From Paragonimus skrjabini miyazakii (taxonomy: Eukaryota > Platyhelminthes > Trematoda > Plagiorchiida > Troglotrematidae), in NCBI GenBank assembly GCA_014338405.1, contig JTDE01000292.1, positions 159,537 through 223,536 of the forward strand: a stretch of 64,000 nt of DNA, given 5' to 3'. The position numbers and the translations under genes are program-made. The notes under the pieces were generated by a model. It ran no database searches. It saw nothing but the letters and a program-made list of their open reading frames with translations, and had not been told where the DNA came from. Of this stretch, positions 13,401 to 24,249 are shown one piece after another; position 1 is the stretch's first letter, and each line of letters starts with the position of its first letter.

Positions 13401-14010
13401 AAAATACCTTCTAAGCAACGACAAGTGGTGAACCGTGACAAGGAAAGAAGCAAGGAAGTTGACCTACGTATATGGCTTTACTGCTATTCATAATTTGGAT
13501 GCATATGTAAACTGTGTTCAACTAAAAACTGTTGTTAAAATATCGATCAAATGTGTCTTTGAATATCAGTGGTGTTAAGCATTTTTATCTATCTTTCAAG
13601 CACGCCCACAGAACACATCAATCAACTTTGAAGTTGTTCGAACCAGGAAAAACAGTCTTGCCAAAATATCATCACAAATTTTTCAAGTGGTTCCCCATTG
13701 CTGGTAGACCACTGAAAATCACTCGACACAGATGTGTGTCGATAATGAAGTGCACCAGCTGGATAGTAATTTGGTGATTTTAAATTGAGTGAATGTTAAT
13801 CAAAACAAATGCGAAAAAACACAATGCAAGACTTGTTTTCAGTCATAAACGTGTCGCACTGAATAACAGAAAATGCTTGCAGCAGTCGAAAAATATTTAC
13901 AGTGTGCCGTATGGACTTTACAAACCCAACTGTAAAAAACTGTGATTGGAATCGATCGAACAGTCTTACCTGAATAGTTATCCAATTACCTAAGTCAAAC
14001 AAATTATATT
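10471..14010. other. Non-coding stretch, nothing recognised
   Basis: Frames at 10727-11005, 11774-12121 (115 codons), 12176-12403 and 13532-13777 have no recognisable domain, no supporting splice context and no homology I can see. A short (GA)n run lies near 10770. Confidence 0.45.
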
Positions 14011-14350
14011 GTGGTGAATTATCAGGCCGGAGGTGTCAGCATTCCAACAGTCGGCGGAATACCTCAACGCAGAGTGGGAAGTACGTCCAACAACCTACAA
14101 CGAGCCGATCGGGGACGGCGTGAGCGACCGGACGAGCCATCACTTAAATCGGACCAACGGACGAAGATTGGCATGCAGAAAACCCAAGATAGAGGAAGCT
14201 CATCACACACATAAACCGGGTAGAAGTACACACGACGCGTGAGCGGAAACCTAAGGGTGATGTGGCCTGGAATTGTGATTCAAAAACGCAAGCGCGCGCG
14301 TAGCATGCTAACTAGCGAGTTGGACAATAAAGATTGTGCTTTATTGAACG
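14011..14350 (+). repeat. LTR-like repeat with AATAAA signal (copy 1)
   Basis: Positions 14262-14350 align to 26382-26465. Both share GTGG..TGGAATT, then GCGA.TTGGACAAT.AAG, then TGCTTTATT. This copy contains an AATAAA polyadenylation signal followed by a T-rich stretch, as in the R region of many LTRs. The preceding 14011-14242 is open in two frames and relatively GC-rich, and may be the end of a coding region; I recognise no domain in it. No matching partner with target duplications was found. Confidence 0.35.
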
Positions 14351-14970
14351 CTTTTTTGCTACAATATTATTATCTTCGAACGTAGCAATGAGAAGACGGA
14401 CACTGTTGGATGTTAACATTTTGTATCGTGTATTCACCTCCAAATTACAATAACCCGGAGTATACGTATATAATAATAATGAGAGAACAGCAAATGGAGT
14501 AGAGTACACGGTACAAAACCATTATATCCATGGGAGACTAAGGCTTGCGTATAATTGTTACTGTACACACAATATTAGCCTGAAACCGGTAATTGTGACC
14601 GCCTCGGTGAAATGAGGGAAACAGAGTTTCCACGACTCGAAAGAAGAAAGTCTACACTGAATTATCATTAAACGTTGGCGATTCTCCGTTTCGAAATGCA
14701 TAACATATAATCGTGCCAAGGTGCTGAATTCGTGCTCCTCGAACATGTTCTCAAGCCGCTATTTCCTTTTATAAGAAGTGATCAACATCTTGGAGCCAGC
14801 TCACGCTGTGTTTATTAAATGGTGTGCAACTGCGGTGAAAGTTTACTGCCCACAAGACGAACCACAGCCTCCTGGATAATTCCAACGCATACTGGTCCGA
14901 GGTATTATTGGCTCATCCGCACATTGATGAGCGACCACCATGTACGATTCTGCCTCCGGACCGGTCTTTG
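14351..14970. other. Sequence between LTR-like repeat and R2-clade element
   Basis: No feature recognised. If the R2-like element ever had its 5' UTR and N-terminal zinc-finger/Myb region here, I cannot read it. Confidence 0.4.
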
Positions 14971-17000
14971 TTCGACCCGATCACTGGACAGGAAGTTTCC
15001 CGCACGCTGAAAAGCATGGAAAATAGCGCTGCCGGTATGGACAAACTTGCCCAAACATTTCAAACGTATGAAAGTTGATGTCCTGCCCGAGTATTTTAAC
15101 CTCTTCCTATTTGCTGAAGGGTTTTTGAATAGGTCTGTGTCGCACCCCCATCCCGCTTGTTCCGCCAATGAATAACATTCTCTCCCAGTGAACTGAGAAC
15201 CATCGTTGTATCTTTGAGGTTAGTAGGTTACTATTACAAGATATTGGCTGGTCGTTGGAATTCACGCGTGTAACTGCTTTCCCTTCAATTCGCATTCCTA
15301 CACCATTATGATTACCTTGAGGCCACCTTATTATTCTATACGCTATCCTGTAACTAATACCATATCTTCCATTCTTTGTGCGGCCTTTGTCGACGTGTCG
15401 ATGGCGTTTGATTCTACTTTGCAGGACTCGATAATCAGATCGGCTCAAACTTTTGGTGCTCTTCCACCTCTAAAACACTACATTACTGATGCTTATCGAA
15501 ACACTCCCGCCATGCTCAAAGGCTCCGTTCTCCTGTCTCAGCGTTGAGTTCACAAGGGTGACCCACTGTCACCCTGCTATTCACAGTGAAAATGGATGAG
15601 GTACTGGCTTCATCTCAACTGGAGGTTGGCTACCAGATCTACGATAAGCTATTGAACAGTTTCGCGTACGCTGACGATCTGATTCTCGTGACCCAAAATC
15701 CGGCGTGTCCCTCTGAGAGGCTTGCAGCTATCGTTGGTGCCCTGAAGCTTTCCGGACGGAAGATCAACACACGAAAAACTTAACGCGTGGTCATTTGTGA
15801 TAGCCATATGCACAACGTAGCTGCTGTCACTGACAAGGCAGTTCAATTCGACTCGGACATCATCCAATCACTTAGTACCTTTGACGCGGTGACCAATCTG
15901 GGCATCCCGTTCATCTGAAAAGATAAAGCATTCATCTGTCACTGACTTCAGCTTCGCACGATGTTAGGTGAAACCAACAAAGCGCCTCTAAAGCCGCATC
16001 AACGCCTCTACCTTCTGAAACAGCTTCTGATGCCAAAGATGACTCACTCGTTACTTTTGAGTCCAGTTCACAGAAACACGTTCAGAACTATGGAGTATAC
16101 AATTCGTCTGTCTATTCGGCGGTGAGTCCGCTTTCCCAAAGACATACCAACCAGATACAACCACACCGTAATTCGGTTGGGCAGTTTTGGCATTCTGAGT
16201 TCGTCCAGCGGTATTCCCATCACGCACAAACTATGAGTGAAGAGACTGTTCTCCAGTCATTGTCCAGTTCCGAGAAACGTAATCAAACTTTTGTTGGGAA
16301 GTATCGTGAAGGAGATGAACGTTCTGGTACGTGTTCAGCATGTGGTGGTGACGAACAAGGAGGAGACCCTTGTTGTTTGGATAGATAAGCCTTAGCTTAC
16401 GTTAGATGACCGTAGTCTTTAGGACGATTCTCGTTCCCCACTCTTCAATCACTGGCTATTGAATCCAGAGCGCATTTTCCCAGGATCTTTATTCGTGTCA
16501 CCCAACTTCGATGCAATCTTCTTCGGACTAAGGTACGGAAGTCTCGAGGTGGCAGAAGTGTCCAATCTGTTCTCTGTCCGGGCAGCTGCGGTCAACTAAA
16601 AAGCCTCGCCAATATTCTCCAGTCGTGCTGGATCACCTACGATGTTCGTAGTGCTCGGTACAGCCACATGGCCAAGTGCCTGTCAAAAAGGCTGCACAGT
16701 CGGGCTACGCAGTGTCCCAGAAGCTGCCAGTACCAACGGCGAGCTCGTTCATCAAACCCGACGTTATCACGGTGCGTGGTTTGGTATGAACATCGGTATA
16801 GTGGACGACTACGAAAGCCAATTTGCGTTGACAGACAAGGTTGGGAAGTACGGGACCGACTCTCATATTGCCGCCATTCAGCCGGCCTTCCATACTATGG
16901 AATGCGACGTGAACACTACTCCCCATTCACTTGTGATCAGAACTTTTCGTGGTATCATATATCCATCTTCATGCAGTGTTATTATTCGACAACAACTACT
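14971..17000 (+). pseudogene. R2-clade non-LTR retrotransposon, RT and restriction-like endonuclease (degenerate)
   Basis: Remains of a single-ORF LINE of the R2 type, which combines a central RT with a C-terminal restriction-like endonuclease. In order: FDPITGQEVSRTLKSM ... SAAGMDKL (from 14971); VLPEYFNLFLFAEGF (about 15080); YYKILAGRW (about 15230); motif A AFVDVSMAFDS (about 15380-15412); KGDPLSP (about 15556); the YADD box in FAYADDLILV (15661-15690); NLGIPF (about 15895). The endonuclease end has FIKPDVITVRGLV with the KPD signature near 16754-16762, then in another frame IGIVDDYESQF, KVGKYGTDSHIA and FRGIIYPSS. The catalytic Asp expected before the IGIV stretch appears as Asn. Many frame changes and stops show it is dead. 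R2 normally sits in 28S rDNA, but no 28S sequence is recognised on either side. Confidence 0.85.
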
Positions 17001-17234
17001 ACTATTTTGAAGGCCTTTTCACTGCGAAAGAGATTCCCCTGTGTCGATGAGTGAGCCTTGACTGTGAAAGAACCCCAGCTCCCTGCTGTTGAGAGACTCC
17101 TTTTCTATATTTTTCATTTCTTGACTAAAACAATGAGAAGACGCGATGAATTTGAGGTTCCCGGAGTAACATTTCGCAAATTCTGATTGAAACTGAGATG
17201 AAACTAATCTTAAGCGAGTCAAAAGTACACAAGA
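17001..17234. other. Junction between R2-clade and Penelope-like remains
   Basis: Probably the 3' UTR of the R2-like element followed by the start of the Penelope-like fragment. No insertion-site duplication or poly(A) tract was found to mark the boundary. Confidence 0.35.
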
Positions 17235-17684
17235 GGATTTTCACAGAAGACTACTTACAGACAGAGTTAAGCTCATTGATAGACGGTCTGCAGATCAATC
17301 GGTACACCCATTCATTCTCTCTGGAAGTACAGCAGAACCGTTATCCCAACCGTAGAAGTCATGACAATACCGAAGCGGACGGTGTATTTAGAACTTCCGT
17401 TTACAGTCATCAACGGCGGGGAAGCGTCTAATAGCCACTTTATCCAGAAACTACAACGCTACAAAACTGTGTATAATGCAGCGAACCAGAACTCCATCAA
17501 TCTCCCCGATTAAAATCAGTCTACGCCAGTCATATCTTAGTATTCATGTCAATATTCGTGTAGCTTCAGTGTAATCTGCATAAGGAGAACAAACTGACAA
17601 CTAGCTGCACGTATCAAGCTGCATGTTCCCAAATGGCTGGAAATTCAGTTAGAAATGACAGACGCCCTGTGGAATGTTGACTCG
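17235..17684 (+). pseudogene. Penelope-like element, linker and GIY-YIG region (broken)
   Basis: Pieces of the same protein region as at 3.6-4.1 kb, spread over frames. IPKRTVYLELPF (about 17370-17408) is the stretch before the nuclease. RLIATLSRNYNATKLCIM (about 17425-17480) matches the alanine-rich helix that precedes the GIY motif. VYSCQYSCSFSVICIRRTN (about 17545-17592) corresponds to the GIY...YIGRT core with YIG decayed to CIR. An in-frame stop is followed by QLAARIKLHVPKWLE (about 17598-17643). The C-terminal tail seen at 10.0-10.2 kb is missing: the frame passes directly into the 3' repeat. An internal deletion of about 300 nt is inferred. Confidence 0.75.
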
Positions 17685-17782
17685 TTTAAAATTATTTACA
17701 TGTCCATATGTGATCAGAATGTACGAAGTGTTACTCCGGGAAATATCATATGAATTATGTCTTTTTATTGTTTTATCCAGGT
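17685..17782 (+). repeat. 3' non-coding repeat of Penelope-like element (copy 2)
   Basis: Counterpart of 10374-10470. Similarity includes TTTAAAATTA, TGTGATCAGAA and the stretch from GTTACTCCGGG to ATATCATATGAA. It directly follows the broken nuclease region. Confidence 0.6.
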
Positions 17783-20169
17783 TTTTCAAGTGACCGAAAT
17801 GTTTCGGAATTATTTTCTCTATTTAATAATATATATCTGGAATTATTAACACTTAGCACTCTCGTGGAAGGACTTGTCAATTGTTCAATGTCGTTAGTAA
17901 AGTAGCACTCTACATTTGACAGACAGTTTGGTTTGAAGTTTCCTTATTTTGTAAAATTTTGCTGACTTACTTTCAAAGTCACTGCTTACTCTGTCTATGA
18001 ATGAAAGTGTGTAACTTGATGTTAAAAATAAGCGATAAGTAGTAGTAACAATGCATGAGCAAATCCTTCAGGTAAACTCTGAACTGTTAGATTCGAACTG
18101 GACGTGAATATGTTTCCATAACTCACTTCAAAGCGGACAACTCATTAGAAACGGCTTCTTCTAAATGTAAATTCTGTCTAATTGAACCGGACCCACAACG
18201 GTAGTTGCAACTTCTGTCCGACTTCCAGGAACGAAAAATCAGGAAACTCCAATAGCAGATTCTAGTGTAACAGAAAGACTAATGAAAATATGAAACAAAG
18301 AAAGCGTTGGCGATCGTACTTTTTCCTAAAAAGATACCTCGTTTCCACAGAAGGCGATTTTGGTTAATTAGAATAAACAGATATTTCTGAAACAATTTAG
18401 AAATAACCCTCAACACTTTGTTACATACTCGACCCTTGGTCTACCACTTTTATTGGTTGCTTTACGACCCTAGCTGCTGTTTTTTGTAACCACCTTTCTA
18501 CACTCCGTTTCCATGTGCCCTAATATATACCCGAGTACTGCTTTTTCTGTGACAAGTTTTTCAAGCAGAACATAGCGGTATTTTGATTTGACTCAGGAAC
18601 GATCGGCGGTATTCTTCTGGATCAATGCTTTTCGTTTTTGGTTTACCCCAAGACATAAATTGTAAACAGCGACAAACATCTGCGTTGCCTGATGGACGTA
18701 TGAGAAGAGTTTAGTTCAATTGGATTCTGTGAACTGGGGGATGCCTCTAGGTACAGTGACTAATGCATTGTGAAAACAACAATACTGAATTGGTTGCACA
18801 GCCTACATCGTGCTAGAGAAGGGTTGACATCAGAGATACGGTTTTCGCAATCGGTTCACAGCGTATTTCTGAGCTAACTCAATTTGCCACTTATTTTGGC
18901 AAAACAACTTTCGATTTGGATGGTACCAGGGGAATCTACAGGAACGGTAATCATATCAAAAGATTCCTTTTAATTTTAACAAAACGACCTAACAAAGAGA
19001 TGACAAAACGTAACGTTATGTGCAGTTTACAAAGTGACCGTCTTGCATGTTTACCGCCGTAAGTGAAGAACAGTATTGGCTTATAAATGACGTAGATTTT
19101 GACAACGCCTTATTCAGAGAGTCTTCCATTGTGGAGGTTGACTTGCGTTTTTTGCTAGAAGCGTGAGACGTCACACCTAGTGTAGCTTGCGCTACCAATT
19201 GGCATGAGGATCCAACACCAACGAATTCAGAAGACAGTCTTTATTCTTGATCTCCAAAGCCTCCTGATTAGTGTTCAGGGGCTTTTATTTGTGGGGATAT
19301 TGGGAGAGGAAAGTATGTACCAAGTGTTGCCACTGAAATAGTCGACTGTTCCAGGCGTGCTCTAATTTAGCAGCCTTACGATCGATAAACACATGGTTGG
19401 CGGCATCCAATCCGGATTAACCTATCGCAGTAATTGAAGTCAGAGGACACCTGTGCGTAACAATCACCACAAGTGGCTTGCACTACACGAGTTATGGCTC
19501 CATTCACATAGCTTATATCTAGTATAAACCTGAGGAAATTACACCAGGAGGCTTGGGAGTGGAGACCTTTGTGGTCCAGTGAGCCGATGCTTGTTGGTCA
19601 GTTAATAGGCTTGTATGAAACTAAAACCATTGTCTCTCAGGAACGAAGGAAATTGAGACTTTAGTGGTAAGATTTAAATTGGTAGGAAACAGACTGAAAA
19701 TAGAGGCAATAAGTAGTTCATTATAGGAATACGTATTATTGCATTCTAGATGAAAGGAAGAAAGTAAACAAAAAGTTGAAGCCAGATTGAAAAAAAGTAA
19801 GACGTTTGTCATATCATGCATCAAAAAAGGTGGAGATGAGAGAGGACAGAAGACCGCCATGGTTCAGATTTCTGAAGATGATGGCGGGTGATTCAAAAAA
19901 CGAAGGTAGTCGTCAGCTGGTACTGCCGAAAAAAGATACGTCGCATCGTCTCTTCGCAGACAGTGTACAGTGGGTAGGCTAACAACCTAATAATCCGAAA
20001 CAGCCAGGATGTTTGCAGCTGTACTCATCGTAAAACCATATTGTCGTCACTACGACCAATGGTACCTATGGTTCCCTTACGTACCGCACGGTTGAACTCA
20101 CGGCCGAACAGCTGTTGCTCACGGAACCTTTGGACAACCGTCCAAACGGTATTCCTTCAGACCGTCTGA
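17783..20169. other. Non-coding stretch, nothing recognised
   Basis: No gene, RNA or repeat recognised. Frames at 19016-19198 and 19621-19860 (minus) carry no motif. The upper part may be the 3' end of the minus-strand RTE-like element, which I could not delimit. Confidence 0.45.
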
Positions 20170-21238
20170 TTTATGCCTAAGTCCTCCCATGATCTGAAGT
20201 CGATAATAACAACAACAGGCATATATGGACGGCAACCTGGTATTTCAGTTTTCGACTACCAGGATTTCGTCTACTTGGTTTCACTTGCCCGTACGACACT
20301 TGCTTCGGACTCCGTTCGTTGCCCATTCTGCGAATACGTTCTAGCTCACGAAGATAACTGACCATCTACATGGCTTCAACTCAGTCTGTGTCCGCTGGCC
20401 GTAGTAACTCAGCGTACGGAACCATGTCCGGTCACCAAACACCTAAGTTGCAAACGATCAGGTAGTGCACATTCCGTTGGTAAATTGTCCAATATTTGTT
20501 GCTGTACAGCAACGTAGAAAACACCCCTAAGCGGTAAACAAGCAGCTTGGTTTGTACCTCCAGGCTGTAAGTCTTCCAGACATGTCTTTCAAGTTTTACG
20601 AAAACAAGCCTAGCCTTCGTCACACAGGCCCACAACTGGCAGTCCACGGACAGATCTGTTGACAGATTGTTACCCGAGAAGCAGAAGTTTGTGCAGCTAT
20701 CCATAATGTCTTCACTGTTGTGGATTTCAGGTAAAAACACGTCACTGCCGCCCAAGGAAGTCTAAAAGAAAAAAAGGTTTATTACCCGTGTTAATACCCC
20801 TTCCAAATTCTGATGCAGCGGACACGAAAGGCGTGTCCAGTCGTTGAAGTCCCTCTTCGCTCTGCATAAGTGGCTCACTGTTATCTTCGAACAAAACATG
20901 CAAACTGTCGAATTACTTAACCGATTAGGGATGACGAAATGCCGAATATTCGACAGGCAATCATCGGTACCGTACTCAACTTCAACATCGTCATCCAATG
21001 AATCCTGAAAAGCAACTGTTGACATGATAGTCAAATATACACTAATCAGGGTAGAGGCTAAGACGCAACCCTGTTTCACGCCAGTGACTGTCAAAATCAA
21101 CAGAGGTTAATCCATACAATTGCACCTTCACCTTCATGTCCACAAGCAACATTGTGATCAAAAATGTGAACTCACCTGTACATCCAAACTTACCAAGCAA
21201 AGTTCACAACACCTCGCGACTCACGGAAATAAACGCTT
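20170..21238 (-). pseudogene. RTE-like non-LTR retrotransposon, reverse transcriptase (broken)
   Basis: The C-terminal half of an RT of the RTE type (clade assignment tentative), in at least three frames. From the 5' side: SREVL, then TLLGKFGCTGEFTFLITML (about 21170-21225); then VTGVKQGCVLASTLISVYLT (20762-21100 frame), the finger/palm stretch before the catalytic box; the YADD box itself is not readable. Then NLSTDLSVDCQL, FVKLERHVW, LEVQTKLLVYR, STLLY, YWTIYQRN (20432-20755 frame), the RT thumb region. Finally RIRRMGNERSPKQVSYGQVK and SRRNPGSRKLKY (20177-20365 frame), the region after the RT. The 5' side runs into a 100-base run of N. Presumed inactive. Confidence 0.85.
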
Positions 21239-21239
21239 T

Positions 21240-21339
21240 NNNNNNNNNNNNNNNNNNNNNNNNNNNNNNNNNNNNNNNNNNNNNNNNNNNNNNNNNNNNN
21301 NNNNNNNNNNNNNNNNNNNNNNNNNNNNNNNNNNNNNNN
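21240..21339. other. Assembly gap of 100 N
   Basis: Exactly 100 unknown bases, the usual placeholder for a scaffold gap of unknown length. It cuts the RTE-like element on its 5' side, so the missing RT motif A and endonuclease may lie in the gap. Confidence 0.95.
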
Positions 21340-24161
21340 TCTCTTTTGACGAACTACCGCTTGGCGTGGTACGCAACAGATAATATTACCCGCCACAAAA
21401 ATAGTTGATCGTAAACTCATTTTGAACACAAAAGTTATGCTCACCCATTGGTGTTGTCCAATAATAAGAGCGATGTGAAAGAAAACTACCCGGGGAGAAG
21501 TTTTATACCTGGTAATTAGCGTTGAAGCCATTCAGAGGTAACGCAAAGTCTCGAAGCCACTCTCGGATGGAGGCCGCCTGGGTCCAAATCAATAACTTAA
21601 TAACCACACGAAAACGATAGTGTGTTGGGAACGAATTGTCGCAGCCAAGGAGTTCGCAGAACATACAATGCACAGGTTGATTTAGCGACCTGTTCCCAGA
21701 ATAGGAGACACCACAAGTTCTCTCCGTCACTCCCGGTGATAATCCCGTATGTGACAGGTGTTCCGTATCTACTGCAACTGTCTTCGAACACACATCTAGA
21801 ACACAGGCGTCGGTGACCCAATAACAGTGTGCATACACAGTTTGGGACCAGTTAGAAAATTGAGCTGCTACCGTCGACACGCCCACTGAAGAGAATTCCT
21901 CATCTGCGAATGAGAATTACGCTGCATCGGGTATGTGTGGCAAAATGTCAGCCACTTGCACAGAGACCGGAGCGAGAGAACACAGCATTTTTCCAGGATG
22001 CTGTGTCTATAGGCGCACATTCACTGACATCACACAACGCGTGGTTCGCGAGGCAAACTCTACAAGACAATCGTAAATTAAACTAAAGGTTGTTTGTGCG
22101 TGTTTTACCTAAGACTTGAGCTACGAACTCGACTGAAGATGTGCGTTCCATTCAAATAGTCTCAACTACGGAGCCGTATTAGTTTGCAACCCAAAGGTAA
22201 ATAGTGTTGAGGAGCTTCGTCTGAACATCGTAAGCATTTATCTAGGTATGTCTGAATTAATGTTTCAATCGATGAGGATGAGCAAACACCAGGTGACTGA
22301 CGAGTGTTCAACACAAAAGACAAGGTTTATGGAACATTTCGTTAATAGCTGCTCCACTTTTGTAGTCCATATGAGACTTGCACGTCGGTAAAATTTGGCG
22401 GAAATGCATTTGGATGACCAGTACCATAGATTACCAAAGATCGTAGTCAGTCAAACGATCAAGAGGACAAAGTTACTTTTAACTGTAATTATGGTTGTCT
22501 GACACAGATATTGTGGTTCGTTACTGCGCGGATACCAAACTAGCAACACAAACACCGATTTAGTTTGTTAATTGGAGTTCTCTGTTAGGATATGTAATTA
22601 AGTGACTGGTAGACCAAGCACCAAGCAAGTCAAACATGTCAGCCCACCAACTGGTGAAAGGCAATCCTTGTGGTTTATCTAAGACAGGTTTTTGAAATAT
22701 TACGTTTCCCAACCCCAAATCACCAGAAACGAAAAAGGACATCACGAACTGTTATCATTTCGTTTAGTCCCGTCAAACACAATTCTAAAAGATTATAACG
22801 TCCGGAACCCGCGAGTAACACCATTAGAAGCAGTCACCGGTTGGCTTTTCATTGAGCAAACAAAATCATGTCATTCCCTCGGCGCATCAACTGCATGATT
22901 CAACAGTTCATGCACACACAAGTTAGTGATGGTTAGCTCACTAAGTCTTAGGTCAGCAGGCAAATTCCCAGAATTTTCTGACATGTAACTGTCTTATGTT
23001 ATAATAGTTGTCAGTTTCAACAAACGCCTTATAAATGATATCTCAATCTGTACCCATGGTCTTAAATTTGCTTCATTGTTAAATCTTCTGAATTTCGTTC
23101 TTCTTGATCCCTCTGTTTCTCACAAAAAGGAAGTAACTGAAAGTTTAGCTTTTCTGAACATCTTACTAACCAAGCTGGTTTACTATAAATTTCAGTGAAC
23201 CACAAGACTGTATGGAACGATCAATATTTACATTTTTCATTCTGTTCTCCGATTTCGTAACGTGCAGTAAACATTGTTTCACGCAACCCGACAAATATAC
23301 ACTAGTGACTGTTTGAAAAGAGAGGGGCAAACAGCTAACCCGTGTGTCCGGCCGGAAAAAAAAAAAAGATCGTAACTGCTATGTGAATATCTCTTAAGAA
23401 AAAGCTCTTCTTTAACCTATCTTTCAAAGGTGTGCTTGCCATCATTGACATAAGAACAAAATTACGGTTTGCTCCATAATTACACTTACCGTATGTAAGT
23501 GCTACTTACAACCAGAGATGTGACTTACCTTGTTCACAGTTGTAAGCTGTCTAGCTGTTCTATCTGTCTTGCAGTTTGTCAGTTAACTCTGCGGTTGCAA
23601 TGGGGTCTGTACTGGCTGAACAGACCAGTGTTTAAAACAAAAAATGTCTGAACAGATGACTGGCTGAAAAGTCTATGGGTATGTGAAAGCTGCGGCAAGC
23701 TGAGTGTTGTGCAAATTGTGCCAGCCAATATCTCTTTCTACTAATGAGTAACCAAAAACCGCTCAACACTTTTAATTATATCTGTGGTTCCGACTTGTAC
23801 AGAAGTCCTAATAGTGGGAAATCGGCTGCAATTATCAGGACAATTAATGCATCACTTCGTGAGAGAATCGGGCAGTCCGAGTATTACTTATAAGCGAATG
23901 CGGTTGGGCCTTCACATAAGATAAGTCGGTAGTGCTTAGTTTGAGGTCATTGACGCTCTAATCACCATGGTTGTTTCATGAAAACATGGCTGCATTTCAT
24001 TCCCGGGTTGTGACAAGAGTATGCGCCAATGAAGATTTTTGCCAACGGCAAAACTAGTCAAGTGTTTTAACTTGAAATGAGCTAACAGAGGCTTCGCTGG
24101 GGATGATAAAGCTTCGATCCTTTGTGAATGATGTTTAATCCAAAAACAAACAGTCCCTTAC
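21340..24161. other. Non-coding or intronic stretch, with splice-site-like sequences on the minus strand
   Basis: No domain recognised in the frames at 21503-21886 (minus) or 22560-22898. It lies downstream of the signal-peptide exon at 24162-24249 (minus) and could contain its further exons. On the minus strand I see a consensus donor (ACAAG|GTAAGT near 23529), a second (ACG|GTAAGT near 23489) and pyrimidine-rich acceptors near 23608 and 23826. A 12-A run lies near 23360. I could not build a convincing second exon. Confidence 0.35.
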
Positions 24162-24249
24162 CGTTTATTGACAATCCGGCTAAGTGACTGGCTCGTGCGA
24201 TGACACAACAGACAATGACAACAAATCCAGCGAACCCAAATCTCACCAT
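24162..24249 (-). CDS. Candidate first coding exon with signal peptide
   Basis: On the minus strand, an ATG at 24247-24249 opens 29 codons that read as a classical secretory signal: MVRF, a hydrophobic core FAGFVVIVCCVI, then ARA followed by SHLAGLSIN, with a plausible cleavage after A-R-A. The frame then meets ACG|GTAAGG, a good 5' splice site (GT at 24160-24161), leaving phase 1. The exon is 88 nt of coding sequence. Function is unknown; a secreted or membrane protein is inferred only from the leader. Short leader exons with small downstream exons are common in fluke secreted-protein genes, but I could not identify exon 2. Alternative: a chance hydrophobic frame. Confidence 0.4.

Noticed and set aside
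17040..17075. CGATGAG...GAAAG after the R2-like element as a ribozyme
   Set aside because: No pairable stem between the boxes. R2 elements use a different (HDV-like) ribozyme at the 5' end, not here.
22270..22330. CTGACGAG with a GTGT/ACAC stem followed by AAAAG as another hammerhead
   Set aside because: The GAAA box reads AAAA, no stem III or SINE flank follows, and a single such match in 64 kb may be chance.
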